In this document: in pieces, positions 25,620 to 33,936 of the stretch
Layout: each line of letters starts with the position of its first letter
How positions within the stretch are numbered: the stretch's first letter is position 1
Origin: Mycolicibacterium hodleri
GTDB lineage: Bacteria; Actinomycetota; Actinomycetes; Mycobacteriales; Mycobacteriaceae
Reading direction: 5' to 3'
NCBI RefSeq assembly: GCF_006439015.1
Contig: NZ_RCZG01000024.1
Span: forward strand, 1 to 53,185
DNA length: 53,185 nucleotides
Translations under genes and position numbers: made by a program
Notes under the pieces: generated by a model
The model's database searches: none
The model's input: only the letters and a program-made list of their open reading frames with translations
Told to the model about the DNA's origin: nothing

Positions 25620-26269
25620 CCGACACCGCGGACGGTGTGAATCGTGCGAGAAGCGAAGGGAACGTCGACTTTCCGGCGCAAGTACCCGACGTAAACCTCG
25701 ACGATGTTGTCGTCGCCCTCGTAGTTGACGTCCCACACCGACTGCAGAATCTCCTGCTTGGTCACCACCACACCGGCGTGGCGCATGAGGAACTCCAGCA
25801 CCCCGTACTCGCGAGGTGTCAACTCGACCTCGACGTCGCCGCGGGTGACCCGGTGTCGTGACGGGTCCAGCACGAGGTCGTCGACGGTGAGAACCGCCGG
25901 GCGCGCCGGGGCCCCCCGGCGTAACAGTGCCCTGAGCCTGGCGATGAGTACGACGAAGGAGAACGGCTTGATCAGGTAGTCGTCGGCGCCCAGGTCGAAC
26001 GCATCGGCCAGGTCGTATTCGCCGTCCTTCGCCGAGAGCATCAGCACCGGTGTCCACACCGCGGCGGTGCGCAGATCGCGCACGATGTCGTACCCACTCT
26101 TGCCGGGCAGCATGATGTCCAGGACCAGCACGTCGAACCCGCCGCCGGCCGCGGCCTCGAACCCGGCGAGGCCGTCGTGGGCCACCTCGACGACGAAGCC
26201 TTCGGCGACCAGCCCACGTCGGATGGTCTCGGCCAGTCGGGGCTCGTCTTCCACCAGCAGGATTCGCAC
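25592..26269 (-). CDS. OmpR-family response regulator of two-component system 1
   Basis: A 225-residue regulator. GTG at 26269 has a strong GGGGAGGG upstream, so the longer frame is not used. The receiver domain has the acidic pair E7-D8, phospho-acceptor D51 (LVLDIMLPGKSGYD) and the conserved lysine in the switch region. The winged-helix output domain (about 130-225) ends NIVEVYVGYLRRKVDVPFASRTIHTVRGVGYRLA. It is transcribed towards the kinase gene, an unusual arrangement. It is 226 bases beyond the DUF2231 gene on the same strand. It is a candidate reader of the CAGC direct-repeat boxes. Confidence 0.92.
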   Translation of the reverse strand: MRILLVEDEPRLAETIRRGLVAEGFVVEVAHDGLAGFEAAAGGGFDVLVLDIMLPGKSGYDIVRDLRTAAVWTPVLMLSAKDGEYDLADAFDLGADDYLIKPFSFVVLIARLRALLRRGAPARPAVLTVDDLVLDPSRHRVTRGDVEVELTPREYGVLEFLMRHAGVVVTKQEILQSVWDVNYEGDDNIVEVYVGYLRRKVDVPFASRTIHTVRGVGYRLASAAT

Positions 26270-26494
26270 GTTGCCCTCCCCTTGGTCGACGATCCATCCG
26301 TCAGTAGAGCAGATCGCGGGCGTCGTCGTGTGAGCGCGTCGCCGCAGCGCCCCCGCGGGACGGTCGACACCCCGGTTCGAGGAACGTCGTCCTGTTCGCC
26401 CTGGGGGTGCGCGCGGACCTTGAGGACTGCCCGCCGGCGTGCATCCCGAAGATCGAACGGGCGCAATGACTCTCAATCACTGTGAGGGCTTCGA

Positions 26495-26968
26495 TCAACC
26501 GGTGGGCTCGGCCATCTGGTCACCCCACGTGGCGGCCGCACCCGAGTCGCCGATGCGGTACACCTGCACACCGGCTGCCACGCTGACGAGGATCACGACC
26601 GTCGCGAGGACCCAGTGCAGGCCGGGTTTCATCGAATGGTCGCGGTTCTCGCGGACGTGCAAGAAGCCGAGTGCGAGCGCGGCGATCAGCAGTGCGGCGG
26701 AGAAGTAGATCATCGTGTCGCCGAGTTGGGTGTGGGTGTGCAGCTGCGGTGAGGGGCCTACGCGTTTCTCCAGCCATTCACCGGCGTCAGCCGTCAGCGG
26801 GGTCATCACCATGGCGGCGGCGGCCAGAGCCAGCACGAGCCACACCAGTCGGCGGCGCGCTGCCGGCCACACGGCGCAGATGATGGCCAGGACGGCGGCC
26901 AGAGGTGCCAGCACCACGATGACGTGCACGAGCAGGACATGGGCGGGCAGCCCGTGCACGGTGGTCAT
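26495..26968 (-). CDS. DUF2231-family membrane protein
   Basis: A 157-residue protein with four membrane helices. It opens with HGLPAHVLLVHVIVVLAPLAAVLA, the His-rich first helix typical of DUF2231. Further histidines follow in the loop PSPQLHTHTQLGD. The family's function is unknown; the membrane histidines suggest metal or heme contact. It starts 13 bases after the stop of the upstream DUF347 gene on the same strand, so the two form an operon. Confidence 0.8.
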   Translation of the reverse strand: MTTVHGLPAHVLLVHVIVVLAPLAAVLAIICAVWPAARRRLVWLVLALAAAAMVMTPLTADAGEWLEKRVGPSPQLHTHTQLGDTMIYFSAALLIAALALGFLHVRENRDHSMKPGLHWVLATVVILVSVAAGVQVYRIGDSGAAATWGDQMAEPTG

Positions 26969-26981
26969 CGCGACATTGCTC

Positions 26982-28241
26982 CTACTTCAGTGAGTTCAGC
27001 AGTGTGGTGAGGGTCTGCGTCTCGGTCCCGGGGTCGGGGGTGCCCGCTCGTACCGCTTTGAGCGCGTGGTCGATCTGGCCGTCGAGGGCGTTCCACCCGG
27101 TGTCGTCGAGTGCTTGCAAGGTCGCCTGGTCGTCGTCCCACGCGGTTTCAAGGTCCTTGATCCGGGCGGTGGCACCCGCCTGGTCGCCTGCCTGCACCTT
27201 GCTCAGCGTGTCCGCCACGATGGTGCGGAAGTTGGCCACGTCCGCCGGGGGGAACTTCCCGGTCGCCGACTGCCCCGGCGCCAGCGTCACGGTGACCGTC
27301 GGGCCCGATTCCGCTTCGCTGGCTGCGGCGGTCGAATGCGGCTGCCCGGCCGCCCAGACCAGCAGGGCTGCCGTGGCTACGGCGATGACGGAGTAGTACC
27401 CCAGCATGATGCGTTCCCGGACCGGATTCTCTGTCGCGGAGGCTTTTTGGGCTGAGCCAGGCTCGTCGGCCACGTCGCTGCGGGTGACCGTGAGGTACGC
27501 GACTGTGCCGAGGATCGCGGTGAGAAAGATCAGGGAGGTGACCGCGGTACCCAATCCAAGGCCCTGCTGCTCGGGTGGGAAACCCATCCAGTCACCGAGG
27601 TTCGCCCCCAGCGGACGGGTCAGGATGTAGGCCAACCAGAACGACAGCACCGCGTTCGCTCCGAGCCGCCAGCCGATGACGACCGCGACGATCAACCCCG
27701 CAGGCAAGAGGACCGACGTGCCCGGTCCCCAGCCGGTGAGCTCCAGCGTCCAGTCGCCGGCCGCGGTGCCCAGGGCAAAGGTGACCAGGATGGCGAGCCA
27801 GTAGAACGACTCTCGCGGCAACGTGGTGATGCTGTGGATCGATAGGGTTCGTTCCCGGACCCACCACACGCCGAACACCACGGCCAGCACTGCTGCGAAG
27901 ACGCCGGTGCTCAGGGCGAGCGGGACGCCCAGATCGTCGGTGAGGATGTCGGTGTAGAGCGTTCCCGTCACGCTCACCACGACGACGGTCAACCAGTAGA
28001 CGAACGGCACGTAGCGGTTCAGGGTCAGCTGCCAGCCCAACACGACGGCCAGGACCACCGTGAAGATCAGTGCGGTGGCGTTGAGGCCAACCCCTAGGGT
28101 CATGTTGATCCAGTCGGCGAAGCTCTCCCCCACGGTCGTACACAGAATCTTGATGACCCAGAACCACACCGTGATCTCGGGCACCTTGCTCAGCATCACC
28201 CGCCCGGTACTGGCGGCCTCGGATCTCGTTGTCTCAGTCAC
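26982..28241 (-). CDS. DUF347-repeat (COG4705) membrane protein with C-terminal extracytoplasmic domain
   Basis: A 419-residue protein from GTG 28241. The first 250 residues carry four DUF347 repeats, each an aromatic-rich helix ending in a small-residue and acidic motif: FWVIKILCTTVGESFADWI, VYWLTVVVVSVTGTLYTDIL, FYWLAILVTFALGTAAGDW and FWLAYILTRPLGANLGDWM. The repeated G-x3-D pattern could line a channel. One more helix near 290 is followed by a soluble domain of about 130 residues ending TLTTLLNSLK. GTG 28262 is also in frame but overlaps the operator box, so 28241, about where transcription would begin, fits better. Function is unknown; ion or metal handling is inferred. Confidence 0.82.
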   Translation of the reverse strand: MTETTRSEAASTGRVMLSKVPEITVWFWVIKILCTTVGESFADWINMTLGVGLNATALIFTVVLAVVLGWQLTLNRYVPFVYWLTVVVVSVTGTLYTDILTDDLGVPLALSTGVFAAVLAVVFGVWWVRERTLSIHSITTLPRESFYWLAILVTFALGTAAGDWTLELTGWGPGTSVLLPAGLIVAVVIGWRLGANAVLSFWLAYILTRPLGANLGDWMGFPPEQQGLGLGTAVTSLIFLTAILGTVAYLTVTRSDVADEPGSAQKASATENPVRERIMLGYYSVIAVATAALLVWAAGQPHSTAAASEAESGPTVTVTLAPGQSATGKFPPADVANFRTIVADTLSKVQAGDQAGATARIKDLETAWDDDQATLQALDDTGWNALDGQIDHALKAVRAGTPDPGTETQTLTTLLNSLK

Positions 28242-28265
28242 AACGCCGGACGGTATCGACACGTC

Positions 28266-28283
28266 GCTGAACGAACGCTGAGA
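28266..28283 (-). promoter_or_regulatory. PhoP-like direct-repeat box, DUF347/DUF2231 operon
   Basis: On the gene strand: TCTCAGC-GTTC-GTTCAGC, seven-four-seven. A GATACC at about 28249-28254 on the same strand is spaced as a -10 element would be, which would put the transcript start at or next to GTG 28241 (leaderless translation). Confidence 0.6.
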
Positions 28284-28945
28284 GAACGAACGGGCACCGG
28301 CACATCGCCTAAACCAAGCATCGGAGAGCCGAAGCAACGCACGTCCGATCCCCACGTCCGCAGCCCGTGTATCAGAGTCATTGAGCCCCAGCTTGTCTCG
28401 GCACGCAAGCCGTGGGAGCTGATGCGCTCAACCATCCTGTGCACCGCGGCGGTGATCGGGAAACGCCCCTGACGCTCTATCTGTAACGGGAGTGCCAGCT
28501 CGAAGTATTCATCCTGTCCAGTGCGGGAGGGTCATGCGCAGGACGTGAAGGTGAGTGTGACTTCGTGGCGCACATGGGTGGCCGACGACATCACTGCACG
28601 GAAGCGCTATGTCGGCTGGGTTGGCACCGCGGCGCGCGACCTCCCCGTCGCGCGGCGCGACACCGGGCCAGATGGCAAGCCCCCGCGTGCAGAGTTTAGG
28701 CGGCCGAGCGACGGTGGGTAGGTGATGTCGGTCTGCGTTCACCTGCTGGGTAAACATTTAGGGCACCTGCTGATGGGCGGGGCTGTCACGGGGCCCCGGC
28801 GCGCCGATTTTCGGCGCCGGCGGGCACCAGGGCTGGACACCACATCCTGGAGGTCGAGGTGTTGGTCTGCCGTTGCCTGTGTGGCTGCTCATCGTTCATT
28901 CCGGTTGTGGGAACCACTACCGGTGCCACACCCTGTTGGGCATGG
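28284..28945. other. About 660 bases without a convincing gene
   Basis: Open frames exist on both strands but none has both a good start and protein-like composition. A minus-strand frame at 28509-28757 is rich in His, Pro and Arg and looks like chance. I see no palindromes of note and no CAGC direct repeat beyond the box at 28266. Confidence 0.4.
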
Positions 28946-29164
28946 GTGTCAGCGCCGAAGAGGATCGATTTGATCGGTCAGGTGGTCGATCGGCTGCGAG
29001 CGGGGTTCCCCCAGGCGCCCGCCGACACCGTGAACGAGATGGTGGGCACGACGCATCACCGGTTCGACCAGGCGAAGATCCGCGACTTCGTCCCTCTGTT
29101 CGTCGAACGGCACACCAAGGAGAAGCTTGCCCATCTCGCCGACCCCGCCTCGAACCCCCTCTAA
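28946..29164 (+). CDS. Small helical protein resembling actinobacterial three-helix-bundle proteins
   Basis: From GTG at 28946 the 72-residue product reads IDLIGQVVDRLRAGFPQAPADTVNEMVGTTHHRFD and then IRDFVPLFVERHTKEKL. This matches a small family common in mycobacteria (V-x-D-R-L-x-x-x-F-P, then R-D-F-V-P-L-x-V-E-R), annotated as a three-helix-bundle dimerisation domain. The start is chosen because the text upstream in frame is not protein-like. It overlaps the next small gene by 38 bases. Confidence 0.65.
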   Translation: MSAPKRIDLIGQVVDRLRAGFPQAPADTVNEMVGTTHHRFDQAKIRDFVPLFVERHTKEKLAHLADPASNPL

Positions 29165-29435
29165 TCGACCTCCCACCGAGGCCGACCAGGCACAGGCCGC
29201 TGCCGTGGCCGACATGCTGGCAAGGCTGATCAGCGAGTGCGACGCCCGACTGGCCGCTCTGGACATCGACGCCGCCCACGCAGCCCGGGACGGGGCCCTG
29301 AGGGCGGCACGGGCCATCCACGCCAGGTCTCTGGAACTGCGGCGAGAACTCGACCAGCTTCAGGCCATGGAACATCGACTCGTCCGCCGATTCTTCGACA
29401 CCCGTGGCTCGTTGACGGTAGTACCGTCTGCCTGA
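29127..29435 (+). CDS. Small coiled-coil protein
   Basis: A 102-residue frame. Residues 18-90 are strongly helical and Ala-rich (AAAVADMLARLISECDARLAALDIDAAHAARDGALRAARAIHARSLELRRELDQLQAMEHR, described here in overview), as in a long coiled coil. The TTG start at 29127 overlaps the previous gene; a GTG at about 29203 is an alternative. Similar two-gene pairs of short helical proteins occur in mycobacteria next to stress genes. No function is assigned. Confidence 0.5.
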   Translation: MPISPTPPRTPSNRPPTEADQAQAAAVADMLARLISECDARLAALDIDAAHAARDGALRAARAIHARSLELRRELDQLQAMEHRLVRRFFDTRGSLTVVPSA

Positions 29436-29551
29436 CTACGCGGCAGCGTCTCCGGTGACCAGGATGCCAGCCCAATCCAGGCGTTACACGCACTAGAGCA
29501 GTAGGCTGCCACTTCTCAGGCCTCCGCCGGGTCTGCGGCTAACACAGCGTG

Positions 29552-29569
29552 CCTGAAGAAACACTGAGA
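29552..29569 (-). promoter_or_regulatory. PhoP-like direct-repeat box before the phosphatase-like gene
   Basis: On the minus strand: TCTCAGT-GTTT-CTTCAGG, seven-four-seven. It points away from the plus-strand gene that starts 95 bases downstream. A partial inverted copy, CTTCTCAG, lies at 29512-29519, making an eight-base inverted repeat with CTGAGAAG at 29564-29571. Two TTCAG elements (29622-29637) also lie nearer to the gene. Confidence 0.4.
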
Positions 29570-29663
29570 AGACCGGAGCCGAACTTCATCCTCCGTTAAT
29601 TCCCCGTCCACCACGCGAATTCAGGCTTCAGCGGACACGTATCCCACGACCGGCGGAGCGCAA

Positions 29664-31313
29664 GTGCCCACGTTTCGATCCCAGCAGGCCGTTTCCGTCG
29701 CCTGCGTTGCGCTAGTGCTCTCTCTTGCTGGATGTGGGAGCAACGCACCCCAACAGGCGCCACCTTCAAATGATGCCCAGCATGTCCTGCTCTTGTCGGT
29801 CGACGGCATGCATCAGTCTGATCTCGCGGGTTACGTTCGGGCCCATCCGGATTCGGCCCTGGCGATGCTCAGCGGTCGGGGCATCAGCTACACGAACGCT
29901 CAAACCCCGGTACCTTCGGACTCCTTCCCCGGTCTGTTGGCGCAGGTGACCGGCGGCAACCCACGCACGACCGGGGTGTACTACGACGACTCGTTCGCGC
30001 ACGACCTCTTGGAGCCGGGCACGACGAACTGCGCCGGTGCGACACCTGGCGGGACGGTGAGTTTCACCGAGGAATTGGACAAGGACGTCACCAAGATCGA
30101 TGGCGGTCAGGGTTTGGCGAACCTGCCCGACGGGGTCCTGCAGATGACCGGTACGCCGACCGAGGTGATCGATACCGCGAAGCTGCCCGTCGATCCCGCC
30201 TCGTGCAAGCCGCTGATGCCCGGCGACTATCTGAAGGTGAACACCGTCTTCGCCGTCGCCCACGACGCCGGGCTGCGGACTGCCTGGTCGGACAAGCACC
30301 CTGCATATGTCATCCTCGGCGGCCACGGCGGATCCTCGATCGACGATCTGTTCACCCCGGAAGTCGACAGCAATCCCGCGGGCAGCAAGGACGCTGACAG
30401 CTGGACCGACGACAACGCCCTCACCCAGCGCTATGACACCTACAAGGTCGATGCCATCGCCAACGAGACTGCCGGCAAGGATCATTCGGGTAGCAAACAG
30501 GTTGGTACGCCATCGGTGTTTGGCATGAACTTTCAGTCGGTGTCCACCGCCGAGAAACTGGCCGCGTCTGGCGGACAACCCGGCGGCTACGGTCCCGACG
30601 GGCAGGCCCCTGGCCCGGTGCTCGCTTCCGCGATCGGCTTCGTGGACACCCAGATTGGGCGAATGGTCTCTGCCCTGGACGCCGCCGGGCTTGCGGACAC
30701 CACGACGATCATCGTGTCGGCCAAACACGGCCAATCCCCGATCAAGCCCGACACGCTCACCCGTATCGACGATGGCCGGATCATCGACGCCATCAACGCC
30801 GAATGGGCCACCACTCACCCCGACGTCCCGGATCTCGTCGTCCACTCCGTCAACGACGACGCGATGATCATGTGGCTGGCTGATCGATCACCCACCGCGG
30901 CGGCATTCGTCGCCGACCGGCTGCGTGGCACCGCCGGCGAGGGCACCGACATCGCCGGGAAACCCAAGCCGTTCACCGCCGCCGGCACCGACCATATCTA
31001 CGCGGGTGCCGACGCGGCTACCTTCTTCGGCGCCGCCCCCGGGGATCCACGAGTCCCGGACCTCTACGCCAGCACTCAGCCTGGGACGGTGTACACCAGC
31101 GGCACGAAGAAGATCGCCGAGCACGGCGGCGTCACCCCAGCCGACCGCAACGTCCCGCTGATCGTGGCCGGGCCTGGCATCAATTCTCGCCAGGACCCGT
31201 CACCGGTCGAGACCGCGCAGATCGCGCCGACCATCCTGAGCCGCCTGCATCTCGACCCGCAGAAGCTCCAAGCCGTCGTCGTCGAACACACCGCAACGCT
31301 GCCGGGTCTGTAA
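29664..31313 (+). CDS. Lipid-anchored alkaline-phosphatase-superfamily protein (type I phosphodiesterase type)
   Basis: A 549-residue protein with a signal peptide and lipobox SLAGC (Cys 24), so it is anchored outside the membrane. The phosphodiesterase/nucleotide-pyrophosphatase fold is shown by VLLLSVDGMHQSDL (metal Asp), TPVPSDSFPGLLAQVTGG (nucleophile region, Ser or Thr), DTQIGRMVSAL, and TTIIVSAKHGQSP where family members usually have SDHG, so one metal ligand is altered. A final HGG near 495 supplies another ligand. The substrate is unknown. Starts with GTG. A direct-repeat box lies upstream, and Lgt, which would lipidate it, is encoded in the same block. Confidence 0.85.
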   Translation: MPTFRSQQAVSVACVALVLSLAGCGSNAPQQAPPSNDAQHVLLLSVDGMHQSDLAGYVRAHPDSALAMLSGRGISYTNAQTPVPSDSFPGLLAQVTGGNPRTTGVYYDDSFAHDLLEPGTTNCAGATPGGTVSFTEELDKDVTKIDGGQGLANLPDGVLQMTGTPTEVIDTAKLPVDPASCKPLMPGDYLKVNTVFAVAHDAGLRTAWSDKHPAYVILGGHGGSSIDDLFTPEVDSNPAGSKDADSWTDDNALTQRYDTYKVDAIANETAGKDHSGSKQVGTPSVFGMNFQSVSTAEKLAASGGQPGGYGPDGQAPGPVLASAIGFVDTQIGRMVSALDAAGLADTTTIIVSAKHGQSPIKPDTLTRIDDGRIIDAINAEWATTHPDVPDLVVHSVNDDAMIMWLADRSPTAAAFVADRLRGTAGEGTDIAGKPKPFTAAGTDHIYAGADAATFFGAAPGDPRVPDLYASTQPGTVYTSGTKKIAEHGGVTPADRNVPLIVAGPGINSRQDPSPVETAQIAPTILSRLHLDPQKLQAVVVEHTATLPGL

Positions 31314-31904
31314 CCGCACTCTGAGATCGTCGCGATAGATGTAGATCCCCTGCCCAATAGTGTTCTAGCCCTGCTGCGGCGCAACCCGTGTCGCTTGCGG
31401 GGATGCGAGCTGACGCGGCGAAGAGGAACATTGATCGACCGCGACGCATCTGCCACCGCGGACCGCCGGCCGCCTCGGGGCAAGCCAAAGGGCATAGCTG
31501 AACTTCGCCGGGCTGACCGGCCACCCGTGGTCGCGGGCTGTCTCTATCCGGTTCGAATGGCACTCAATTGATTCGGGCACTGCAGCCCTCGCGCGTCGGG
31601 TTCGGTGGGGCGTGGCGTCTCGTGGATGGGCGCGGGCACGTGGTGGTCGGCAAACAAAGCCATTTGACCTGAAGGAGCTCTCAGCTACTTTCAGGGGCGT
31701 TACAGCGGTCCTTGGCGATGCTGGCACGTGTCATCCGGGAGAACACCGCATCGTGGCGGCGATCGGTCCGCCAACGTGATCGACGGTTCGCTTTGATCCG
31801 TTCATCCCCGCTAGGAACGACCGAGCTCACCATCGGAGCGGTCGACACAGCACCACCATCGCGGTCATTGCCGCAGCACTAGACAGAATCGCAAGGGAGA
31901 AACA
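31314..31904. other. Gene-free stretch with the promoter of the second DUF347 gene
   Basis: No convincing gene on either strand. A TTGACC at 31664-31669 and TACTTT 16 bases further could be a promoter, overlapped by the direct-repeat box at 31679-31695. A transcript from there would have a leader of about 200 bases. The ribosome site AAGGGAGAAACA ends directly before the ATG at 31905. Confidence 0.45.
31679..31695 (+). promoter_or_regulatory. PhoP-like direct-repeat box, second DUF347 gene
   Basis: TCTCAGC-TAC-TTTCAGG: same half-sites as the other boxes but a three-base spacer. CTGAAGGAGC directly upstream may be part of the site. It lies within a possible promoter (TTGACC at 31664). Confidence 0.5.
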
Positions 31905-32771
31905 ATGTCCTCGAACCATGACCGTGAGCCGGGAGCGGGGTCCTCCGACCCGGTCCAGATGGTGATGCGCAAACTGCCGCACGTGACGCTGATGTTCTGG
32001 GTGCTCAAGATCGTGGCCACCACGTTGGGCGAGACCGGGGGTGATCTGCTGGCCCAGACCCTGCACGTCGGTTACCTGGTCGCCACGGGCATCTTCCTCG
32101 CGCTGTTCGTGGTCGCGGTGGTGTTCCAGCTCAAGGCGCGCCGCTTCCACCCGGCACTGTTCTGGACGGTGATCGCCCTAACCAGCACCGCGGGAACCAC
32201 CCTGTCGGACTACATGAATCGCACCGCCGGGATCGGCTACACCGGCGGAGCGATCATCCTGTCCACGGGGTTGGCGATCGTGTTCGTCATCTGGTGGCGA
32301 AGCGGGCAAACCCTCGACGTGGAGAACGTCGCCACCTTCCGCGGGGAGCTGCTGTTCTGGGTGGCGATCCTGATCTCCAACAGCCTGGGCACCTCCAGCG
32401 GCGACTTCCTCGCCGACAGCCTCGGACTCGGCTTCCGTGATAGCGCTCTGATCCTCTCGGCGATCATGCTGCTGCTGCTCGCCGGGCACTTCTTCACCCG
32501 GATCAACGCCATGGTGCTGTTCTGGGTCGCGTTCGTGCTCACCAGGCCCCTGGGCGCCACCGTCGGAGACTTCCTGAGCAAACCACGCGACCACGGTGGT
32601 CTGGCCTGGGGAACGATGTGGACGTCGGCCACCCTGCTCGCGGTGCTGATCGCCCTGATCACCGTTCAGGCCGTCCACGTCCGGCGCCACCCCCTCACTG
32701 CGCTGCCCGTCCCGGTGCGTACCGGCGAACCGCAGCAACCCAACGGCGCACTGCTCCTGCAGGACGCGTGA
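31905..32771 (+). CDS. DUF347-repeat (COG4705) membrane protein, short form
   Basis: A 288-residue protein with four DUF347 repeats: MFWVLKIVATTLGETGGDLL, LFWTVIALTSTAGTTLSDYM, LFWVAILISNSLGTSSGDFL and LFWVAFVLTRPLGATVGDFL. It lacks the extracytoplasmic C-terminal domain of its paralogue at 26982-28241. The last repeat (LTRPLGA-x3-GD) is nearly the same in both. ATG has a strong ribosome site (AAGGGAGAAACA). A lipoprotein gene follows 139 bases later on the same strand. Two paralogues under the same type of operator suggest non-redundant or additive roles in the same response. Confidence 0.85.
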   Translation: MSSNHDREPGAGSSDPVQMVMRKLPHVTLMFWVLKIVATTLGETGGDLLAQTLHVGYLVATGIFLALFVVAVVFQLKARRFHPALFWTVIALTSTAGTTLSDYMNRTAGIGYTGGAIILSTGLAIVFVIWWRSGQTLDVENVATFRGELLFWVAILISNSLGTSSGDFLADSLGLGFRDSALILSAIMLLLLAGHFFTRINAMVLFWVAFVLTRPLGATVGDFLSKPRDHGGLAWGTMWTSATLLAVLIALITVQAVHVRRHPLTALPVPVRTGEPQQPNGALLLQDA

Positions 32772-32910
32772 GCAGAACCATGCGTTGGGCTGACACCACC
32801 TCATGGCCTGAACCCGAACCGGACTGCTCTTCAGCGTGTCCACAGGTACGGGCGGTCAGGATGACCCCCACCCGGCGGACCGCCGGACATCGACGCCCGA
32901 AAGGAATCCG

Positions 32911-33687
32911 ATGAGCGGTCCACGACAACGGGTGACCGCTACCATGTCGCTCCTTGTCCTGGCGGCGTCGGTGGCGGCGTGCGGGCAGCAGACCCCGGCA
33001 GCCACGGAGTCCGCCACGCCTGCTGCGACTTCCGACTCGCCGCCGACAACGGCATCAGTCTCCGCGGAGGCGCCGGCGCTCGAAGATCCCAAGATTTGGG
33101 TGATGTACAGCTCCGTCGACGACGACGCCCAACTGTTCGTCAACGCCGGCGCGACCGCCCCCATGGCCACGTTGACGGTGACGGCACCCGACGGGCGCAC
33201 CGTCCAGAACCTTCGCTTCGAGGACGTGGGCAAGATCGGTCAGGCCGACGTTACCCTCGAAGGCCCCGAGCCCAAGCTCGCCGACCTGAAGAAGGCATTC
33301 CCCGCGGGCACCTACACGTTCACCGCGACGACGGTGGCCGGCGTGCGACTCGACGCCCCATCGACGCTGTCCTACGACCTACTGGCGCCACCGGTCATCC
33401 TCGGGCCGACCACCGGGACGACCGGCGTACCGGTGAACGGTCTGATCATCCGGTGGCAACCCGTCACCGGCGCCACCCGCATCCACGTCGAGGTGGAACC
33501 GGAGAAGGCACCCCCGGAGGGTGCGCTCGCGAACCCCAAGTTCACCATCGACCTGCCCGCGTCGGCGACCAGCATCGCGGTCCCCGACGGGTGGCTGCAG
33601 ACCGGCGTCCAGTACGTCTTCGACGTCAAGGCTCTCGCCCCGAACGGCAGCGTAACGGTGACCGATGCCACCTTCACCACGGCGTGA
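32911..33687 (+). CDS. Lipoprotein with beta-sandwich-like domains
   Basis: From ATG 32911 with AAAGGAATCCG upstream. The 258-residue product has a signal peptide and lipobox (LAASVAAC). A Thr/Pro/Ala-rich linker follows, then two beta-rich modules: VMYSSVDDDAQLFVNAGATAPM..., and a fibronectin-type-III-like part (PPVILGPTTGTTGVPVNG, IIRWQPVTGATRIHVEVE, TSIAVPDGWLQTGVQYVFDVKA). It probably acts outside the membrane as a binding protein. No enzyme motif is seen. It ends 249 bases before the tail of the convergent kinase gene. Confidence 0.75.
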   Translation: MSGPRQRVTATMSLLVLAASVAACGQQTPAATESATPAATSDSPPTTASVSAEAPALEDPKIWVMYSSVDDDAQLFVNAGATAPMATLTVTAPDGRTVQNLRFEDVGKIGQADVTLEGPEPKLADLKKAFPAGTYTFTATTVAGVRLDAPSTLSYDLLAPPVILGPTTGTTGVPVNGLIIRWQPVTGATRIHVEVEPEKAPPEGALANPKFTIDLPASATSIAVPDGWLQTGVQYVFDVKALAPNGSVTVTDATFTTA

Positions 33688-33936
33688 TCAGCGGGCGAAC
33701 GATGCGGCTCCGGCTCTCTCCGAGGACACCAAACCCCAAATTCGGCTGCGTGGGCTGGTCCAGGGGCCGACGCGATCGTTGCACCGACGATTGGCTGCTG
33801 CCCGACGGCTGGGCCAGACACTGCGACCGAGACGGCTCCGCTGACCGATTCGAGTCGTCGGGCCAGGCAGTGTTCTGAGAACAGCACAGTCCAGCCGCCC
33901 ATGGACGCGATGCCTCGGCGAGCAGACCGGCACTTA

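Noticed and set aside
26270..26476. Longer N-terminus for response regulator 1
   Set aside because: The receiver domain starts exactly at GTG 26269 behind GGGGAGGG. The upstream residues are Arg- and Pro-rich and unlike the family.
26461..26490. CTCAC and GAGAG elements near 26465 as a tenth direct-repeat box
   Set aside because: The elements are inverted and their spacing does not fit the seven-four-seven pattern, so I did not count them.
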